64,000 nucleotides of DNA from Leptolinea sp964420995 (lineage in GTDB: Bacteria > Chloroflexota > Anaerolineae > Anaerolineales > Anaerolineaceae). The notes under the pieces were generated by a model. That model saw only the letters and a program-made list of their open reading frames with translations, did not search any database and was not told the DNA's origin. Where the stretch lies: positions 101,839-165,838 of the forward strand of contig CAYQUX010000006.1 in assembly GCA_964420995.1 (NCBI GenBank), in the 5' to 3' direction. Positions 8,774-17,462 of the stretch are shown piece by piece. Positions within the stretch are counted from its first letter, which is position 1. Every line of letters starts with the position of its first letter. Made by a program: the position numbers and the translations under genes.

Positions 8774-8820
8774 AAAAAAGACCCGGTCTCGTGAGCTATT
8801 GAGATCGGGTTATTTATTTG
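8774..8820. terminator. Bidirectional rho-independent terminator
   Basis: A 10-bp stem (ACCCGGTCTC at 8781-8790 with GAGATCGGGT at 8801-8810, one G-T wobble) and a 10-base loop. Read on plus, it is followed by TATTTATTTG and ends the 7842-8753 gene. Read on minus, it is followed by CTTTTTTC and ends the 21-kb operon; the stop codon of the last minus gene lies at 8812-8810, inside the stem edge. Confidence 0.85.
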
Positions 8821-10432
8821 CCTGAGGGTTTGGATTGGAAAAATCCAACGGATAATGGTACATTGCCCCGTCTTCACCAAAAGCGACCACCCGCAGACCA
8901 TCTGAAAACACTTTTACCCGTTCCGCCGTCTGATCCCCATAAATGGGATGCAACTGGTAGGCAAGCGTATTGAACAAAACCAGCAAGCTTTTTGCTTCTT
9001 TAAATTCCGCCTCTGCCGGGTCCATCCCGGCGGGGCCGTCACCATAGCGGGTGAAGGGATAAACCGGTTTATCAAAATATATCTCCGCCACCGGTTTGGC
9101 TGCCCGACCGGTCAGGTAAAGCACAGCCATGGTCTCATTGGTCACCAGCGGTTGACTCTCGGGAATGGCTTTTAAGGCTGCGATAACCGCGGATTGACGC
9201 CAACTCACGGCGTTATACCCCAATCCCGTCTGGGAATTTTGTCGCACGATGCGAAGGGTGCGCATACCGTACCAGCCAATCGCTCCAACCATGACCACCA
9301 GGCAGGTTATTTTTAGGGGTCTGACCAGATCAATTTTTAACAACTCGATGAGCAACAACCCGGCTATCCAAAGAAAAGCAATGTGCGCGGGGGAAAGCAT
9401 TCGGTTATCGATGGTTATCGGAGGATACGTGGTCAGGTAAACTGCCAGCAAAATGGCAACATATATACCGGCCAAAATCCACAACGCGGAAACCCAGTGA
9501 TTAATCCTGGCATCCGGTGACCTCCGCGCAACCCACAACGTCAGGGCTGCCAGAAGGGCCAACGAAATTACAGGCAGGCTGCTCATGATCAAGCCAATGA
9601 TTGACGGTGATCCCTGGGCGGATGCCGGCAGCAGCCAGAAAAGCAGCGCGGAGTTCAATTGCGGCCAGAAGATCTGGAAACGGAAACCCATTTCATTAAT
9701 CGTCAACATGGTACGCGCGCTGACTGTCGCTGTCTGACCTATTTGGGCGACTATCCAAATCGACAGGGGTATGATCCCAACCAAGCCCATGCGGAAAACT
9801 GCCAGAAGTCGCTCGCGAAAGGGCGTTTTCAACTGCGTCAGGCACAGGAGAAGTCCGGTTGCAAGGTACGCCGCCGCCGAATAACGGGTTGCCGCGGATA
9901 ATCCCAACATCAATCCGCTGACCTCAAGCCATCCAATACGGTTGGTTGGTTTCGTTTCTAGATTTTTTAATACAAGCGCCAGCCCGCCAAATCCAAGCAT
10001 CATTGTGAGCGGCTCTGCCATCGCCCAGGAATATATCGGCAGCAGCACCGGGGAGCAGGCGATCAGCCAGGCAGGGAAAATGCCCTCCGTCCTGCTTTCC
10101 ACCAATTTCAGCGATATGAAACCGACCAGCAGTATCAGGCTGCCAAATAACAGGATATTCAACCAGCGGGCAACGATGGTCAGGTCAATGCCCAGCGCCG
10201 CGAATGGCGTGAGAATCAATGGAAAGAGCGGCGCGGAGTACGGCAGCAGGCGGAATGAACCATCCGGTTGTACCAACCCCAATCCGATGCCTCTGGCCAG
10301 ATTTTGCGCCGAAGTCAGGTAAATGGTCGCGTCACCGCCAACGCCCGGACCAAGATGAGTGCTCCATATCGCCAGGGCAATGCCCACAAAGGCAGCCAGG
10401 CAGACCAGCACTTTCTCTTCTCGGATTTTCAT
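8810..10432 (-). CDS. GT-C-type multi-span glycosyltransferase
   Basis: 540 aa, last gene of the large leftward operon. First span ~9-25, then an outer loop with VGGDATIYLTSAQNLARGIG, the Asp at ~34 occupying the GT-C catalytic position. About ten more membrane segments follow to ~residue 400 and then a soluble C-terminal domain with no recognised motif. Same architecture as 6157-7764, with short sequence resemblance in the first loop (A-NLA-G-G). It overlaps the preceding gene by 4 bases (ATGA), so translation is coupled. Expected to use polyprenyl-phosphate sugar donors at the outer membrane face; the substrate is not known. Confidence 0.78.
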   Translation of the reverse strand: MKIREEKVLVCLAAFVGIALAIWSTHLGPGVGGDATIYLTSAQNLARGIGLGLVQPDGSFRLLPYSAPLFPLILTPFAALGIDLTIVARWLNILLFGSLILLVGFISLKLVESRTEGIFPAWLIACSPVLLPIYSWAMAEPLTMMLGFGGLALVLKNLETKPTNRIGWLEVSGLMLGLSAATRYSAAAYLATGLLLCLTQLKTPFRERLLAVFRMGLVGIIPLSIWIVAQIGQTATVSARTMLTINEMGFRFQIFWPQLNSALLFWLLPASAQGSPSIIGLIMSSLPVISLALLAALTLWVARRSPDARINHWVSALWILAGIYVAILLAVYLTTYPPITIDNRMLSPAHIAFLWIAGLLLIELLKIDLVRPLKITCLVVMVGAIGWYGMRTLRIVRQNSQTGLGYNAVSWRQSAVIAALKAIPESQPLVTNETMAVLYLTGRAAKPVAEIYFDKPVYPFTRYGDGPAGMDPAEAEFKEAKSLLVLFNTLAYQLHPIYGDQTAERVKVFSDGLRVVAFGEDGAMYHYPLDFSNPNPQANK

Positions 10433-12327
10433 TTTTCCACCTGCGGGGTGAACACAGCCATTCCGCCAGGTTCGGCTTCCAGAGTGAATCCATAATGTTC
10501 AATGGCAGCTTTTGTGGTTGCCCAATCGGGATAGTGATTAGGGTCAACCAGCACCCAGCGAACGTTCAGTTCACGCAACAGGTTGACACTTTCCATGTCC
10601 GGGAAATTCATCAATACCGGTTTGATGCGTTTGTATTGCGCCGGCGGAAAGGCATTAAAGAAGCCGCCCACATACGGCTTTCCATGGACCAAGGTGTAAT
10701 ACGTGTGTTCCTGGTCTTCGGCAATGGAAAATGGCATCTGCACCATTCCTCCATCACCGGGCTGTGATGCCAGCCAATTATCCACCGGCCGGGACTGCAC
10801 CGAGGTGAATTCGGTGTAAGTGCCCGGGTACAGGTCAAACAGCACCAGCAGGATCAAACCGGCTGCAGCCGCATTTTTCCATTTAGGAGCGGTTTGTTTC
10901 AACAAATATGCCGCCCCCATTCCGGCCGCCGCGCAGAAGAACAATAACACGAAGATGCCAAAACGCATCAAGGCGCGCAGCTTCGCGTACAGCGGGAAAT
11001 ACTTGAACAACAGCCACCCCGGCAAAGGGAGGGGAATAGTGGGGCGGGAAATGAGATTCTTCAGGAACTCAGGTGTGGGGATTTCCACCGGAGCGCCGTT
11101 CCAGTGTAAATCCGTCCCCATGGCCAATAGCAGTGCCAGAGCACCGCCGGCCAGCATGAGAATCAGCAGCGTCTGATGTTCATGCTTTTTGCGGTTGAAC
11201 CAGGCAAACAGCGCCAGAACAAAGGTGACAATCCCGATATAAAGTGTTCCTTCCACCCACATGTCGCGATTGAAATGCTGACCCACCCACGCGCCCCACA
11301 GGAAATGGTCGGTGGACGGCAGCAGAAAATCGGTCAGTCCGGCAGAATAGGGACGCACAACTCCCAGTTCGCGGTTGGGGAGTTCCCCTTTGCCAGCCAA
11401 ACTGACGTATGGAGCCACCGCGATGGCGATCAACGGCAGGGCGACCAGACCGGCTATCATCCAGCCGCGCCAGAAGGTTTTTTGTCGAAGTATGGGGCGG
11501 TTAATGAACAGGACATAGACCGCGAATACAAAGGCGGCAATCAGAAGAGTCATGTACAGATAATACTGGCTGGTCAGGGCAATCAAGCCCAGGCCGATAC
11601 CTGTTTTGAGAATGGCGCCCTTCTCGCCGTAAGATACGTTACTGAATGTATGGGATGCTTCACTTCGTTCAGCATGACGTTGTTTCGTCATCCTGAGCGA
11701 ATGCGAAGGATCTCTTAATGCCTTTCGGGTATCTACTAAATCTGCATGGTCATTCCCGGCTGAGCGAGATGCTTCACTTTGTTCAGCATGACAGAGGAGC
11801 AAATCAAAGAACCCCCAGAAGAACAGCGGGAACCATTGCAAACCGGACAGATTCAAATGCCCGATCAGAAAATGGGCGAAATGGAAGGGTAAAAACGCGT
11901 AAGCCGTGCCAGCCAGCAGTGCCGCCCCGGTAGAATGCGTCAACCGTCGCACCCACAGCGACATGATCAGACCGCTGAGCACAAACGATAACAAATGTGC
12001 CATGTTGTAGGCGAATGTCGGGCTGGCAATCAGGCTGAAGGGCACAGCCAGCAGCAACTGTGACGGTGTGATCTCCGTATACGCCAGGCTCCACCCTTCA
12101 GGATAGTTAAGGAACCACACGTTGAACGGATTGACATGCAGGTCAAAGAGCGCCTTCTTGAACCAGCCGATCATCCAGACAAAATAAATATTATCCCCCA
12201 CCTGACCAATCATCTGGCTGCTCATCCGGGTAACCAACGGCCAGGTCATCACCACCGTCAGCAGGGCAAAATAACCTGCCGCAAGGTAAGGGAACCATTT
12301 CTGAATAAGGGGCTGTTTCGCTTTCAT
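10429..12327 (-). CDS. Multi-span membrane protein, GT-C-like, carrying an in-frame repeat-derived insert
   Basis: 632 aa from ATG 12327, four bases after the stop of the Gfo/Idh gene; a longer reading to 12402 would overlap that gene by 71 bases and is rejected. The protein has ~11 hydrophobic segments, an outer loop QVGDNIYFVWMIGWF early on, and a soluble C-terminal ~110 residues (VDNWLASQPGDGGMVQMPFS). This resembles large GT-C-like membrane glycosyltransferases. Residues ~172-229 are abnormal: LCHAEQSEASRSAGN and QRHAERSEASHTFSN are the well-known translation of a dispersed genomic repeat rather than membrane-protein sequence, and separate two spans. The frame remains open, so the protein may still be made with an extra loop. 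Confidence 0.75.
   Translation of the reverse strand: MKAKQPLIQKWFPYLAAGYFALLTVVMTWPLVTRMSSQMIGQVGDNIYFVWMIGWFKKALFDLHVNPFNVWFLNYPEGWSLAYTEITPSQLLLAVPFSLIASPTFAYNMAHLLSFVLSGLIMSLWVRRLTHSTGAALLAGTAYAFLPFHFAHFLIGHLNLSGLQWFPLFFWGFFDLLLCHAEQSEASRSAGNDHADLVDTRKALRDPSHSLRMTKQRHAERSEASHTFSNVSYGEKGAILKTGIGLGLIALTSQYYLYMTLLIAAFVFAVYVLFINRPILRQKTFWRGWMIAGLVALPLIAIAVAPYVSLAGKGELPNRELGVVRPYSAGLTDFLLPSTDHFLWGAWVGQHFNRDMWVEGTLYIGIVTFVLALFAWFNRKKHEHQTLLILMLAGGALALLLAMGTDLHWNGAPVEIPTPEFLKNLISRPTIPLPLPGWLLFKYFPLYAKLRALMRFGIFVLLFFCAAAGMGAAYLLKQTAPKWKNAAAAGLILLVLFDLYPGTYTEFTSVQSRPVDNWLASQPGDGGMVQMPFSIAEDQEHTYYTLVHGKPYVGGFFNAFPPAQYKRIKPVLMNFPDMESVNLLRELNVRWVLVDPNHYPDWATTKAAIEHYGFTLEAEPGGMAVFTPQVEK
11651..11794. 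repeat. Dispersed palindromic repeat cluster inside a coding region
   Basis: Copies of a GTCATGCTGAACGAAGTGAAGC-type element lie in alternating orientation. 11653-11678 (reads GATGCTTCACTTCGTTCAGC...) and 11687-11713 (reads TCATCCTGAGCGAATGCGAA...) form an imperfect palindrome with ~26-base arms around a short TTGTTT-containing centre. A third copy, preceded by a truncated GTCATTCCCGGCTGAGCGA, spans 11749-11792. Translated, such repeats yield HAERSEAS peptides, which recur in annotations of many environmental genomes. No copy was noticed elsewhere in this window. Confidence 0.85.
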
Positions 12328-12331
12328 AACG

Positions 12332-13318
12332 TCAGAGTGCGACCATCTGTCCTGTTGAAGCCGATTGATGTACCGCCAGGCAGATTTTAAGGGCGGCTTC
12401 ACCGTCGGCGAGAGTGCAAACTGGATTTGCCTTCTTTTCTATAATATCGAGAAAATGCTTCGTCTCGGCGATAAATAGATCATTGCGGTCAAAACCGGCA
12501 GGCAAGTCCACATCCTGCCATGTTCCGTTGCCGGGGGTGAACAACCGGGCTGTGCCGTCAGCGTTGTCCCAGGTGACGCGCCCCGCCGTGCCGGTGATCT
12601 CCAGTGTGTGCGAAGGCGGCTGCTGGAAATAATCCAGATGCAGACTGCCGGTCACACCCTTGACAAATTGCATTCCAATCTCGGCGTAATCTTCCACCTG
12701 TAATTCCAGGTCACTCAGGCAACCGGAATACGCCCACAGGGATTTTACGTCGCCCAGCAGCCAGCGCAGATAATCCACAGGGTGGCTGAGGGTCACCACC
12801 ACGCCGCCGCCCAGGTCTGACCGGGCTGTGTAACTGGCCCGGTAATCCTCCCAGGGGTGCCAGTTGGGCAGGTATTCCCCCCAGTGCGCGCGAAAGGACA
12901 ACGGCCGGCCGATCATCCCATTCGCCAGCCAGGTTTTGATCTGACGCAGGCCGGGGTGAAAACGGAACTGGTAGCCCAGTAAAACACCCGCGCCGCCAGT
13001 TTTTGCGGCAGATTTGAATTCATCCAACCGCTCAAGTGAATGTGATATCGGCTTTTCCATCAGGATGGCGCAACCCGCCATCGCCGCCGGGATGGCCACG
13101 TCAAGGTGCAGCGCTGTCGGGTTGGAAATGATCACGGCCTCCGGGCGGTGAGCCAATGCCGCCGTGATGTCCGTTTCCACCGGCAGACCGGCGATCTCAT
13201 CATCCGGCAGGGTGGATTTGTGTGAACGCAGCAGGACGATATCCGTCTCACCCAGCGCACGCAGGTTGCGTAGATGACGTCGTCCAATGGAACCAAAACC
13301 CGCGATCAGGAACTTCAT
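12332..13318 (-). CDS. Gfo/Idh/MocA-family sugar oxidoreductase
   Basis: 328 aa. N-terminal Rossmann domain begins with FLIAGFGSIGRRHLRNLRAL (residues 3-22); EKPISHS at ~93 is the family EKP motif whose Lys contacts substrate and cofactor; GYQFRFHPG and LSHPVDYLRW (~185) follow in the C-terminal substrate domain, the His being the likely acid/base. Such enzymes oxidise or reduce nucleotide sugars or free polyols with NAD(P). The gene overlaps its upstream neighbour by 4 bases (ATGA). Within an operon containing NeuB, SpsF and PseB homologues, a role in remodelling a nonulosonate precursor is plausible but not shown. It is not closely similar to the WbpB-like gene at 49492. Confidence 0.85.
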   Translation of the reverse strand: MKFLIAGFGSIGRRHLRNLRALGETDIVLLRSHKSTLPDDEIAGLPVETDITAALAHRPEAVIISNPTALHLDVAIPAAMAGCAILMEKPISHSLERLDEFKSAAKTGGAGVLLGYQFRFHPGLRQIKTWLANGMIGRPLSFRAHWGEYLPNWHPWEDYRASYTARSDLGGGVVVTLSHPVDYLRWLLGDVKSLWAYSGCLSDLELQVEDYAEIGMQFVKGVTGSLHLDYFQQPPSHTLEITGTAGRVTWDNADGTARLFTPGNGTWQDVDLPAGFDRNDLFIAETKHFLDIIEKKANPVCTLADGEAALKICLAVHQSASTGQMVAL

Positions 13319-14775
13319 CGAAAATCCTCCGGTTTGGGTTTATCCAGCAAAGAAACCAGGAACTCTCCCGTTCGCAAGCCGGCTGTTCCGTCAGTAAAAG
13401 TCACTTCGTCGTGAATGAATTTCTCACGCTGTTCGTGATGAGCCTCCGGGTTCTTAAGGTACAGGTTGATCGCGTCTTGAAGTTCAGCTTCATTGAGCGC
13501 GACCAGTCCCGCCCCGGCCTGGCGGAAGCGCTGATGGGTGGGCCACTCGCCAATCTGTGAAAGCGGCAGCGAGAAACGTCCGGGTTGATTCCACCCGCCC
13601 GGTGCATCAATGCACACCGCCACGATCGGCCGCCCGTGAATGGCTTCTTCCACCACCATGGTTGAATAAACGGTCAGGAAGACATCCGAATAGGCCATCA
13701 TCGAGGTTTTTTCCGGCATATCCTCGCCGGAGTAATACCCCAGCTCGCCGCCCAGCGGTACCGGTTCCACCAGATGCACATGCGGCAGTTCTTTAACCAT
13801 CGCCCGCACGCGCTCTCGTTCCGCGGCGAACAACGGTTCGCTCATGAAATGGTTGGGGTGCAGCCGGATGAGCAATTGTGATGGTTCGGCCAGTTGATCG
13901 TTTGATACCAATCGTGCCAGGGCTTCGATGTTCTGAATGTTGGGGGAGAAGGTAATAAAACTGCTGGCGTATGAAAGCAGCTTGCGCTTCGGATCGAGAT
14001 TGTGCAGTTTGAAATATTCTTCGCGGCTCATCAACCATTGCTGATGGAAATATCCATCGTAGGATGGTATCCCGCCAATGTTGACCCGTTCCGGCAGCCA
14101 GTCATCACCTTCCACCAGTTCCTGTTTCTGCAGTTCCGACCAGCAGGTGATCCAATCCACCGGCGCGCCGGGCAGGCTGTAACTGCTGGGATTATCCCAA
14201 CCCACCACCACGGCAGCCGTTTTAACACCCCGGCTGGCCGCCTGACGCAGCAGGTAGCGGTCCAGCCGCCACCCGGGCGTGCTGGCGATTACCAGATCGG
14301 GGTTGTATTTCTCAAACAGGTCGGTATACAGACTGGGGTCATATTTCAGTTGAGCCCGGTAAACCAAGCGGCGGGCAAGTTTTGAACGACGCATCAGGCC
14401 AACGGCCGCCTTCATGAACGGCATGATGGTGCGTCGGCGTTTCGAAGCTTCCACATCCACCTGACGCACATGGCTGGTCAGGGCTTCCACATTGATACGA
14501 TTGGACGCCCCCACCCTGCGCAGGAAGTTCAGCCACCACTGCGCAGATGGATCGACTATATCGCCGTATTTACGGCACTGCTTCATGCGCAGGCCTTCAA
14601 TATGCACACCCGGTTGCCCAAAACGTCTTTCGATCTGTTCCTTGAGTCCGTCATCGGTTAGGATGATCACCTCGGCGCCGGCTTTCAACAATGTGGGCAC
14701 CACATCGCTCTGTAAAAAATAAACGATGGCCAGGCCGTGGTCGGCGCTGATGAATACGGTTTTCTTATCCGGCAT
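13315..14775 (-). CDS. Surface-carbohydrate (capsule/CDP-glycerol transferase-like) GT-B protein
   Basis: 486 aa, no membrane span. Starts with VFISADHGLAIVYFLQSDVV, a typical first strand-helix of GT-B glycosyltransferases. The C-terminal half has LLIRLHPNHF (~285), then MAYSDVFLTVYSTMVVEEAI (~375), the same His-Pro and ST-x-xxE pattern found in capsule and teichoic-acid type transferases, consistent with nucleotide donor binding. Ribosome site AAGGAG ten bases before ATG 14775. It lies between a GT2 gene and the Gfo/Idh gene in the 21-kb operon. Related in general fold to 1-1355 and 24427-26052 but distinct in sequence. Substrate unknown. Confidence 0.75.
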   Translation of the reverse strand: MPDKKTVFISADHGLAIVYFLQSDVVPTLLKAGAEVIILTDDGLKEQIERRFGQPGVHIEGLRMKQCRKYGDIVDPSAQWWLNFLRRVGASNRINVEALTSHVRQVDVEASKRRRTIMPFMKAAVGLMRRSKLARRLVYRAQLKYDPSLYTDLFEKYNPDLVIASTPGWRLDRYLLRQAASRGVKTAAVVVGWDNPSSYSLPGAPVDWITCWSELQKQELVEGDDWLPERVNIGGIPSYDGYFHQQWLMSREEYFKLHNLDPKRKLLSYASSFITFSPNIQNIEALARLVSNDQLAEPSQLLIRLHPNHFMSEPLFAAERERVRAMVKELPHVHLVEPVPLGGELGYYSGEDMPEKTSMMAYSDVFLTVYSTMVVEEAIHGRPIVAVCIDAPGGWNQPGRFSLPLSQIGEWPTHQRFRQAGAGLVALNEAELQDAINLYLKNPEAHHEQREKFIHDEVTFTDGTAGLRTGEFLVSLLDKPKPEDFR

Positions 14776-14789
14776 GCGGACGGGTCTCC

Positions 14790-15755
14790 TTATTTCGCCG
14801 CCGGGCGGTCATAATACCAGCGGAAAATAGCATCATAAAATGATAGCAGGAATTTCTTGATGGGCGGAAAATCCAGCAGCAGCCTGCGGTTTGCAGGCTG
14901 AACAGATTTGTCACTCCCCTGCGGATCAATACCCGGCACATTGCGCAGGGTATTCGACATATTCATGGCAAACGGTTTGACGGGCATCAGGCGCAGGTAA
15001 CCGGCTTGATTGACACGCTGATCCAATTGTTTGACCTGCCCCATCGGACGGTCCATATCGAATGGCAGGAACTGCGCCAGCACATCCTTGCGGGCGGTGA
15101 ATTGCCAGTGCGACGCGCCCGCCAACGCTCTTACGCCATTGTACTCCAGGCAAACGTCTTCACTGGTTTCGTAATGCTTCTTGATTTCATCATCCGTCTG
15201 GGCGATGGAGCGGTCAAATTCCAGGAAAGTCTCCCATGGAATGAACTGTCCGCGCTGCACCACTCCCTGTTTTTCGCCCCATGCGACTGTGCCGGTATAG
15301 AAATCAGCGTTAGTGCGGAATGGGCGGGCGGTAACCATGCCCACGTTCGGGTAGGTTTCAAGAATCTTCACCGATTCAGCCAGCCAGCCGGGATAAAACA
15401 GGCAGTCGCTGTCCGCGTAGGCGATGATCTCACCCGGAGCGCCGGCCAGCATCATGTTCCATGCCCCGCCCTTGCCCAGATTCTTTTCCGAGATGAACAG
15501 GTACTGGATGCGCCCCTCATCCTGCTCATTGATCAGGAAGTTCTTGACTTCCTCGCACGAGCCGTTGTCGAAAACCAGCAGATCGAACGGCAGACCAGCA
15601 TCTACGCGGGCGCTGTTCAGGCACACCTTCAGCACATCCAACGCTTCCGCGTAAAAACCGCTCAGGAAGGGAATGTAATTCAATACGGCTACGGTGATGC
15701 GTTCCGGTTTTGCAACGGTTTTCACATACTTGGCCGGATTCTGTCCAACTCGCAT
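14790..15755 (-). CDS. GT2-family glycosyltransferase
   Basis: 321 aa. GT-A fold signature: ITVAVLNYIPF, DLLVFDNGSCEEV (donor-binding acidic strand), NLGKGGAWNMM and AYADSDCLFYPGW at ~115, in which DSD is the metal-binding DxD. The C-terminal ~100 residues carry no membrane span, so it is a soluble or peripheral cytoplasmic enzyme. ATG 15755 is preceded by GGAG about nine bases away. It sits in tandem with another GT-A-like gene (15793) and is separated from it by 37 bases. It probably adds one sugar of the repeat unit; donor not predictable. Confidence 0.85.
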   Translation of the reverse strand: MRVGQNPAKYVKTVAKPERITVAVLNYIPFLSGFYAEALDVLKVCLNSARVDAGLPFDLLVFDNGSCEEVKNFLINEQDEGRIQYLFISEKNLGKGGAWNMMLAGAPGEIIAYADSDCLFYPGWLAESVKILETYPNVGMVTARPFRTNADFYTGTVAWGEKQGVVQRGQFIPWETFLEFDRSIAQTDDEIKKHYETSEDVCLEYNGVRALAGASHWQFTARKDVLAQFLPFDMDRPMGQVKQLDQRVNQAGYLRLMPVKPFAMNMSNTLRNVPGIDPQGSDKSVQPANRRLLLDFPPIKKFLLSFYDAIFRWYYDRPAAK

Positions 15756-15792
15756 ATCTCAATTCTCCAGATCAAATTTATACCACGCGTGA

Positions 15793-16692
15793 TCAGGCCT
15801 TACGCCCTGATCGCCATTCCCGATAGGCTTTTTGGGGGTGAAAGATGGCAAAGAAGAGATTCGCCAGCCGCTGTGAATGCCAACGCACCAGAGGGATGAT
15901 CTCGACTTCGCGCCAGAATTTTTTCCACGACATAGGGAAGTAATCCAGTTGGCCGCCCTTGATTATTATGTCGCAATCATCCAGGGTAAAAACGGTACGT
16001 TTTCCGCCGCCGGCATTGACATTTTCAAAAGACTCTGGCAATTTGTAATGCGGCTTGCCGTCCGGCAGGTGATGGTAATCATGATCCTGGTGAATGATGG
16101 TGATATCCTCGCTGCCATCCACCATTTTCCAACCGCGCTGGCGGGCTTCGTAGATCATCCAGTTATCCCAACCGGCCCGCCCGATGGCGAACGGTGGCAT
16201 GTGTTGAAACACATTTTTGGAAAAAAGAAAATAATCGCTGCCGCCTCGCGGGTGGCGCCGGGCGCGGGTTCTAATCTCATTCTGGAGCCGTTCCTCCCAA
16301 TCACCGGTGAAATCCATCTCCTCCCGTACGTCCAGATCCCATCTCTGGCCGACAATGAGAAATTCCTTCGCCATCTGACTGACCTGTTCAGCCGCCCGGT
16401 TGAAATCGGAGAGCAGGATGATATCCGTGTTAATACACGCCAGCAATTCACCCGTGGCCGCCTGCCGTCCCAGGTCAAAGATCGAATCGATCATCGGGGT
16501 ACCGTACGAATTACGTTTCACCCGGGGCATGTGTTTGACACCCAGCGCCCCGGCTTCTTCCGCCACGCCGGCATCGTCACCCACCAGGATGACCTCCGCG
16601 CCAATGGCTTTCCATGAGCGGATGGCGTTACGCTGGATAACGGCAATGTGATCATCCGTAAAGGCTTTCGGGGCAGTGAAAATGGAGATCAT
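15793..16692 (-). CDS. GT-A-like glycosyltransferase of uncertain family
   Basis: 299 aa. N-terminus MISIFTAPKAFTDDHIAVIQ, then ACINTDIILLSDF (~90) in the place of a DxD metal motif, GGSDYFLFSK (~152) and GWDNWMIYEA (~173), typical of acceptor/catalytic loops of soluble GT-A enzymes (the family annotated as glycosyltransferases with a GGSDYF-type motif). Then a histidine-rich HQDHDYHHLPDG (~200), likely binding the phosphate or metal. The start overlaps the SpsF-like gene stop by 4 bases, so the two are translationally coupled, which suggests this enzyme may use the CMP-sugar that SpsF makes. That link is inference. Confidence 0.7.
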   Translation of the reverse strand: MISIFTAPKAFTDDHIAVIQRNAIRSWKAIGAEVILVGDDAGVAEEAGALGVKHMPRVKRNSYGTPMIDSIFDLGRQAATGELLACINTDIILLSDFNRAAEQVSQMAKEFLIVGQRWDLDVREEMDFTGDWEERLQNEIRTRARRHPRGGSDYFLFSKNVFQHMPPFAIGRAGWDNWMIYEARQRGWKMVDGSEDITIIHQDHDYHHLPDGKPHYKLPESFENVNAGGGKRTVFTLDDCDIIIKGGQLDYFPMSWKKFWREVEIIPLVRWHSQRLANLFFAIFHPQKAYREWRSGRKA

Positions 16693-17462
16693 TTCTTTAT
16701 CCTCGCATCCACGTCATCGAACACTTTGTGCTTGATTTCCGCGTTGATGGCATTCAGTTCCGGGTGTGCCTGCGTGACGGCAAGCACATCCTGCCAGGTG
16801 AAATTTTCCCTGTCCGGCAGCAACGCGAACACCGCGCGGATGAAATCCAGATCTTCGGGTGTATCCACCGTCCAGCGCAGGCCGCCGCAATCCGGGGATG
16901 TATTCAACTGGTAAATGGTAAACCTTCCGGGAGTATCATACAGATAGGGCATCACATGCTCACGTTCGTGGGCTTCCCGGGCTTCCTTCCAGGCACGTTC
17001 CAGCGCGGCAAAACTGCACACTTCCGTATCAAGGCCGATGGGAAAAGTGCGTCCCCAGGGAGGAGGGAGGCGATTGGCAGCGAAATCCGCGTTGTGAGCG
17101 TGGAATGCGGACACCGTGTCATCAATCACCTGTGGGTCGATCACCGGGCAGTCCGCCGTCACCCGTACAATGATGTCGGCCGCATACAACCGCGCCGCCT
17201 GGTAATAGCGGTCCAGCACATCGAACATGCTTCCACGATAGCAGGCCGTTTGTGAATCTTTACACCAGCGTTCCACGGCGTCATCCGCCATGTCGGTGGT
17301 GGTGGCAACGGCCACGAAATCCACGCTTTTTGCCCGGCGGGTACGTTCCACCACATGGGCGATCATCGGTTTTCCATCAATATCTTTAAGTACCTTGCCG
17401 GGCAGACGGCTTGAACTCATGCGCGCCTGCACAATGGCAACGGTGTGAATCTCTTCGGGCAT
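16689..17462 (-). CDS. spsF: SpsF/NeuA-like cytidylyltransferase
   Basis: 257 aa from ATG 17462 (TAATG overlap with the upstream stop; AAGGA seven bases upstream), preferred over ATG 17480. Motifs: AIVQARMSSSRLPGKVLKDI, the nucleotide-binding loop of the SpsF (COG1861) family, RVTADCPVIDP at ~105 and RWTVDTPEDLDF at ~212. These proteins activate a keto-sugar acid with CTP, as in Bacillus spsF and flagellin-glycan loci. It is the second cytidylyltransferase of the window, different from the NeuA-HAD fusion, and sits near the full-length NeuB (20515). The pairing NeuB plus SpsF plus an RmlD-like reductase plus PseB resembles spore-coat or flagellin modification loci. Confidence 0.88.
   Translation of the reverse strand: MPEEIHTVAIVQARMSSSRLPGKVLKDIDGKPMIAHVVERTRRAKSVDFVAVATTTDMADDAVERWCKDSQTACYRGSMFDVLDRYYQAARLYAADIIVRVTADCPVIDPQVIDDTVSAFHAHNADFAANRLPPPWGRTFPIGLDTEVCSFAALERAWKEAREAHEREHVMPYLYDTPGRFTIYQLNTSPDCGGLRWTVDTPEDLDFIRAVFALLPDRENFTWQDVLAVTQAHPELNAINAEIKHKVFDDVDARIKK

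Noticed and set aside
11651..11794. Repeat cluster as a CRISPR array or insertion sequence
   Set aside because: Copies alternate in orientation, spacers are not unique fixed-length, no transposase or terminal repeats; fits a dispersed palindromic element.
12328..12402. Longer N-terminus of the 10429 membrane protein
   Set aside because: Would overlap the Gfo/Idh gene by 71 bases; the added residues are not hydrophobic and ATG 12327 is well placed.
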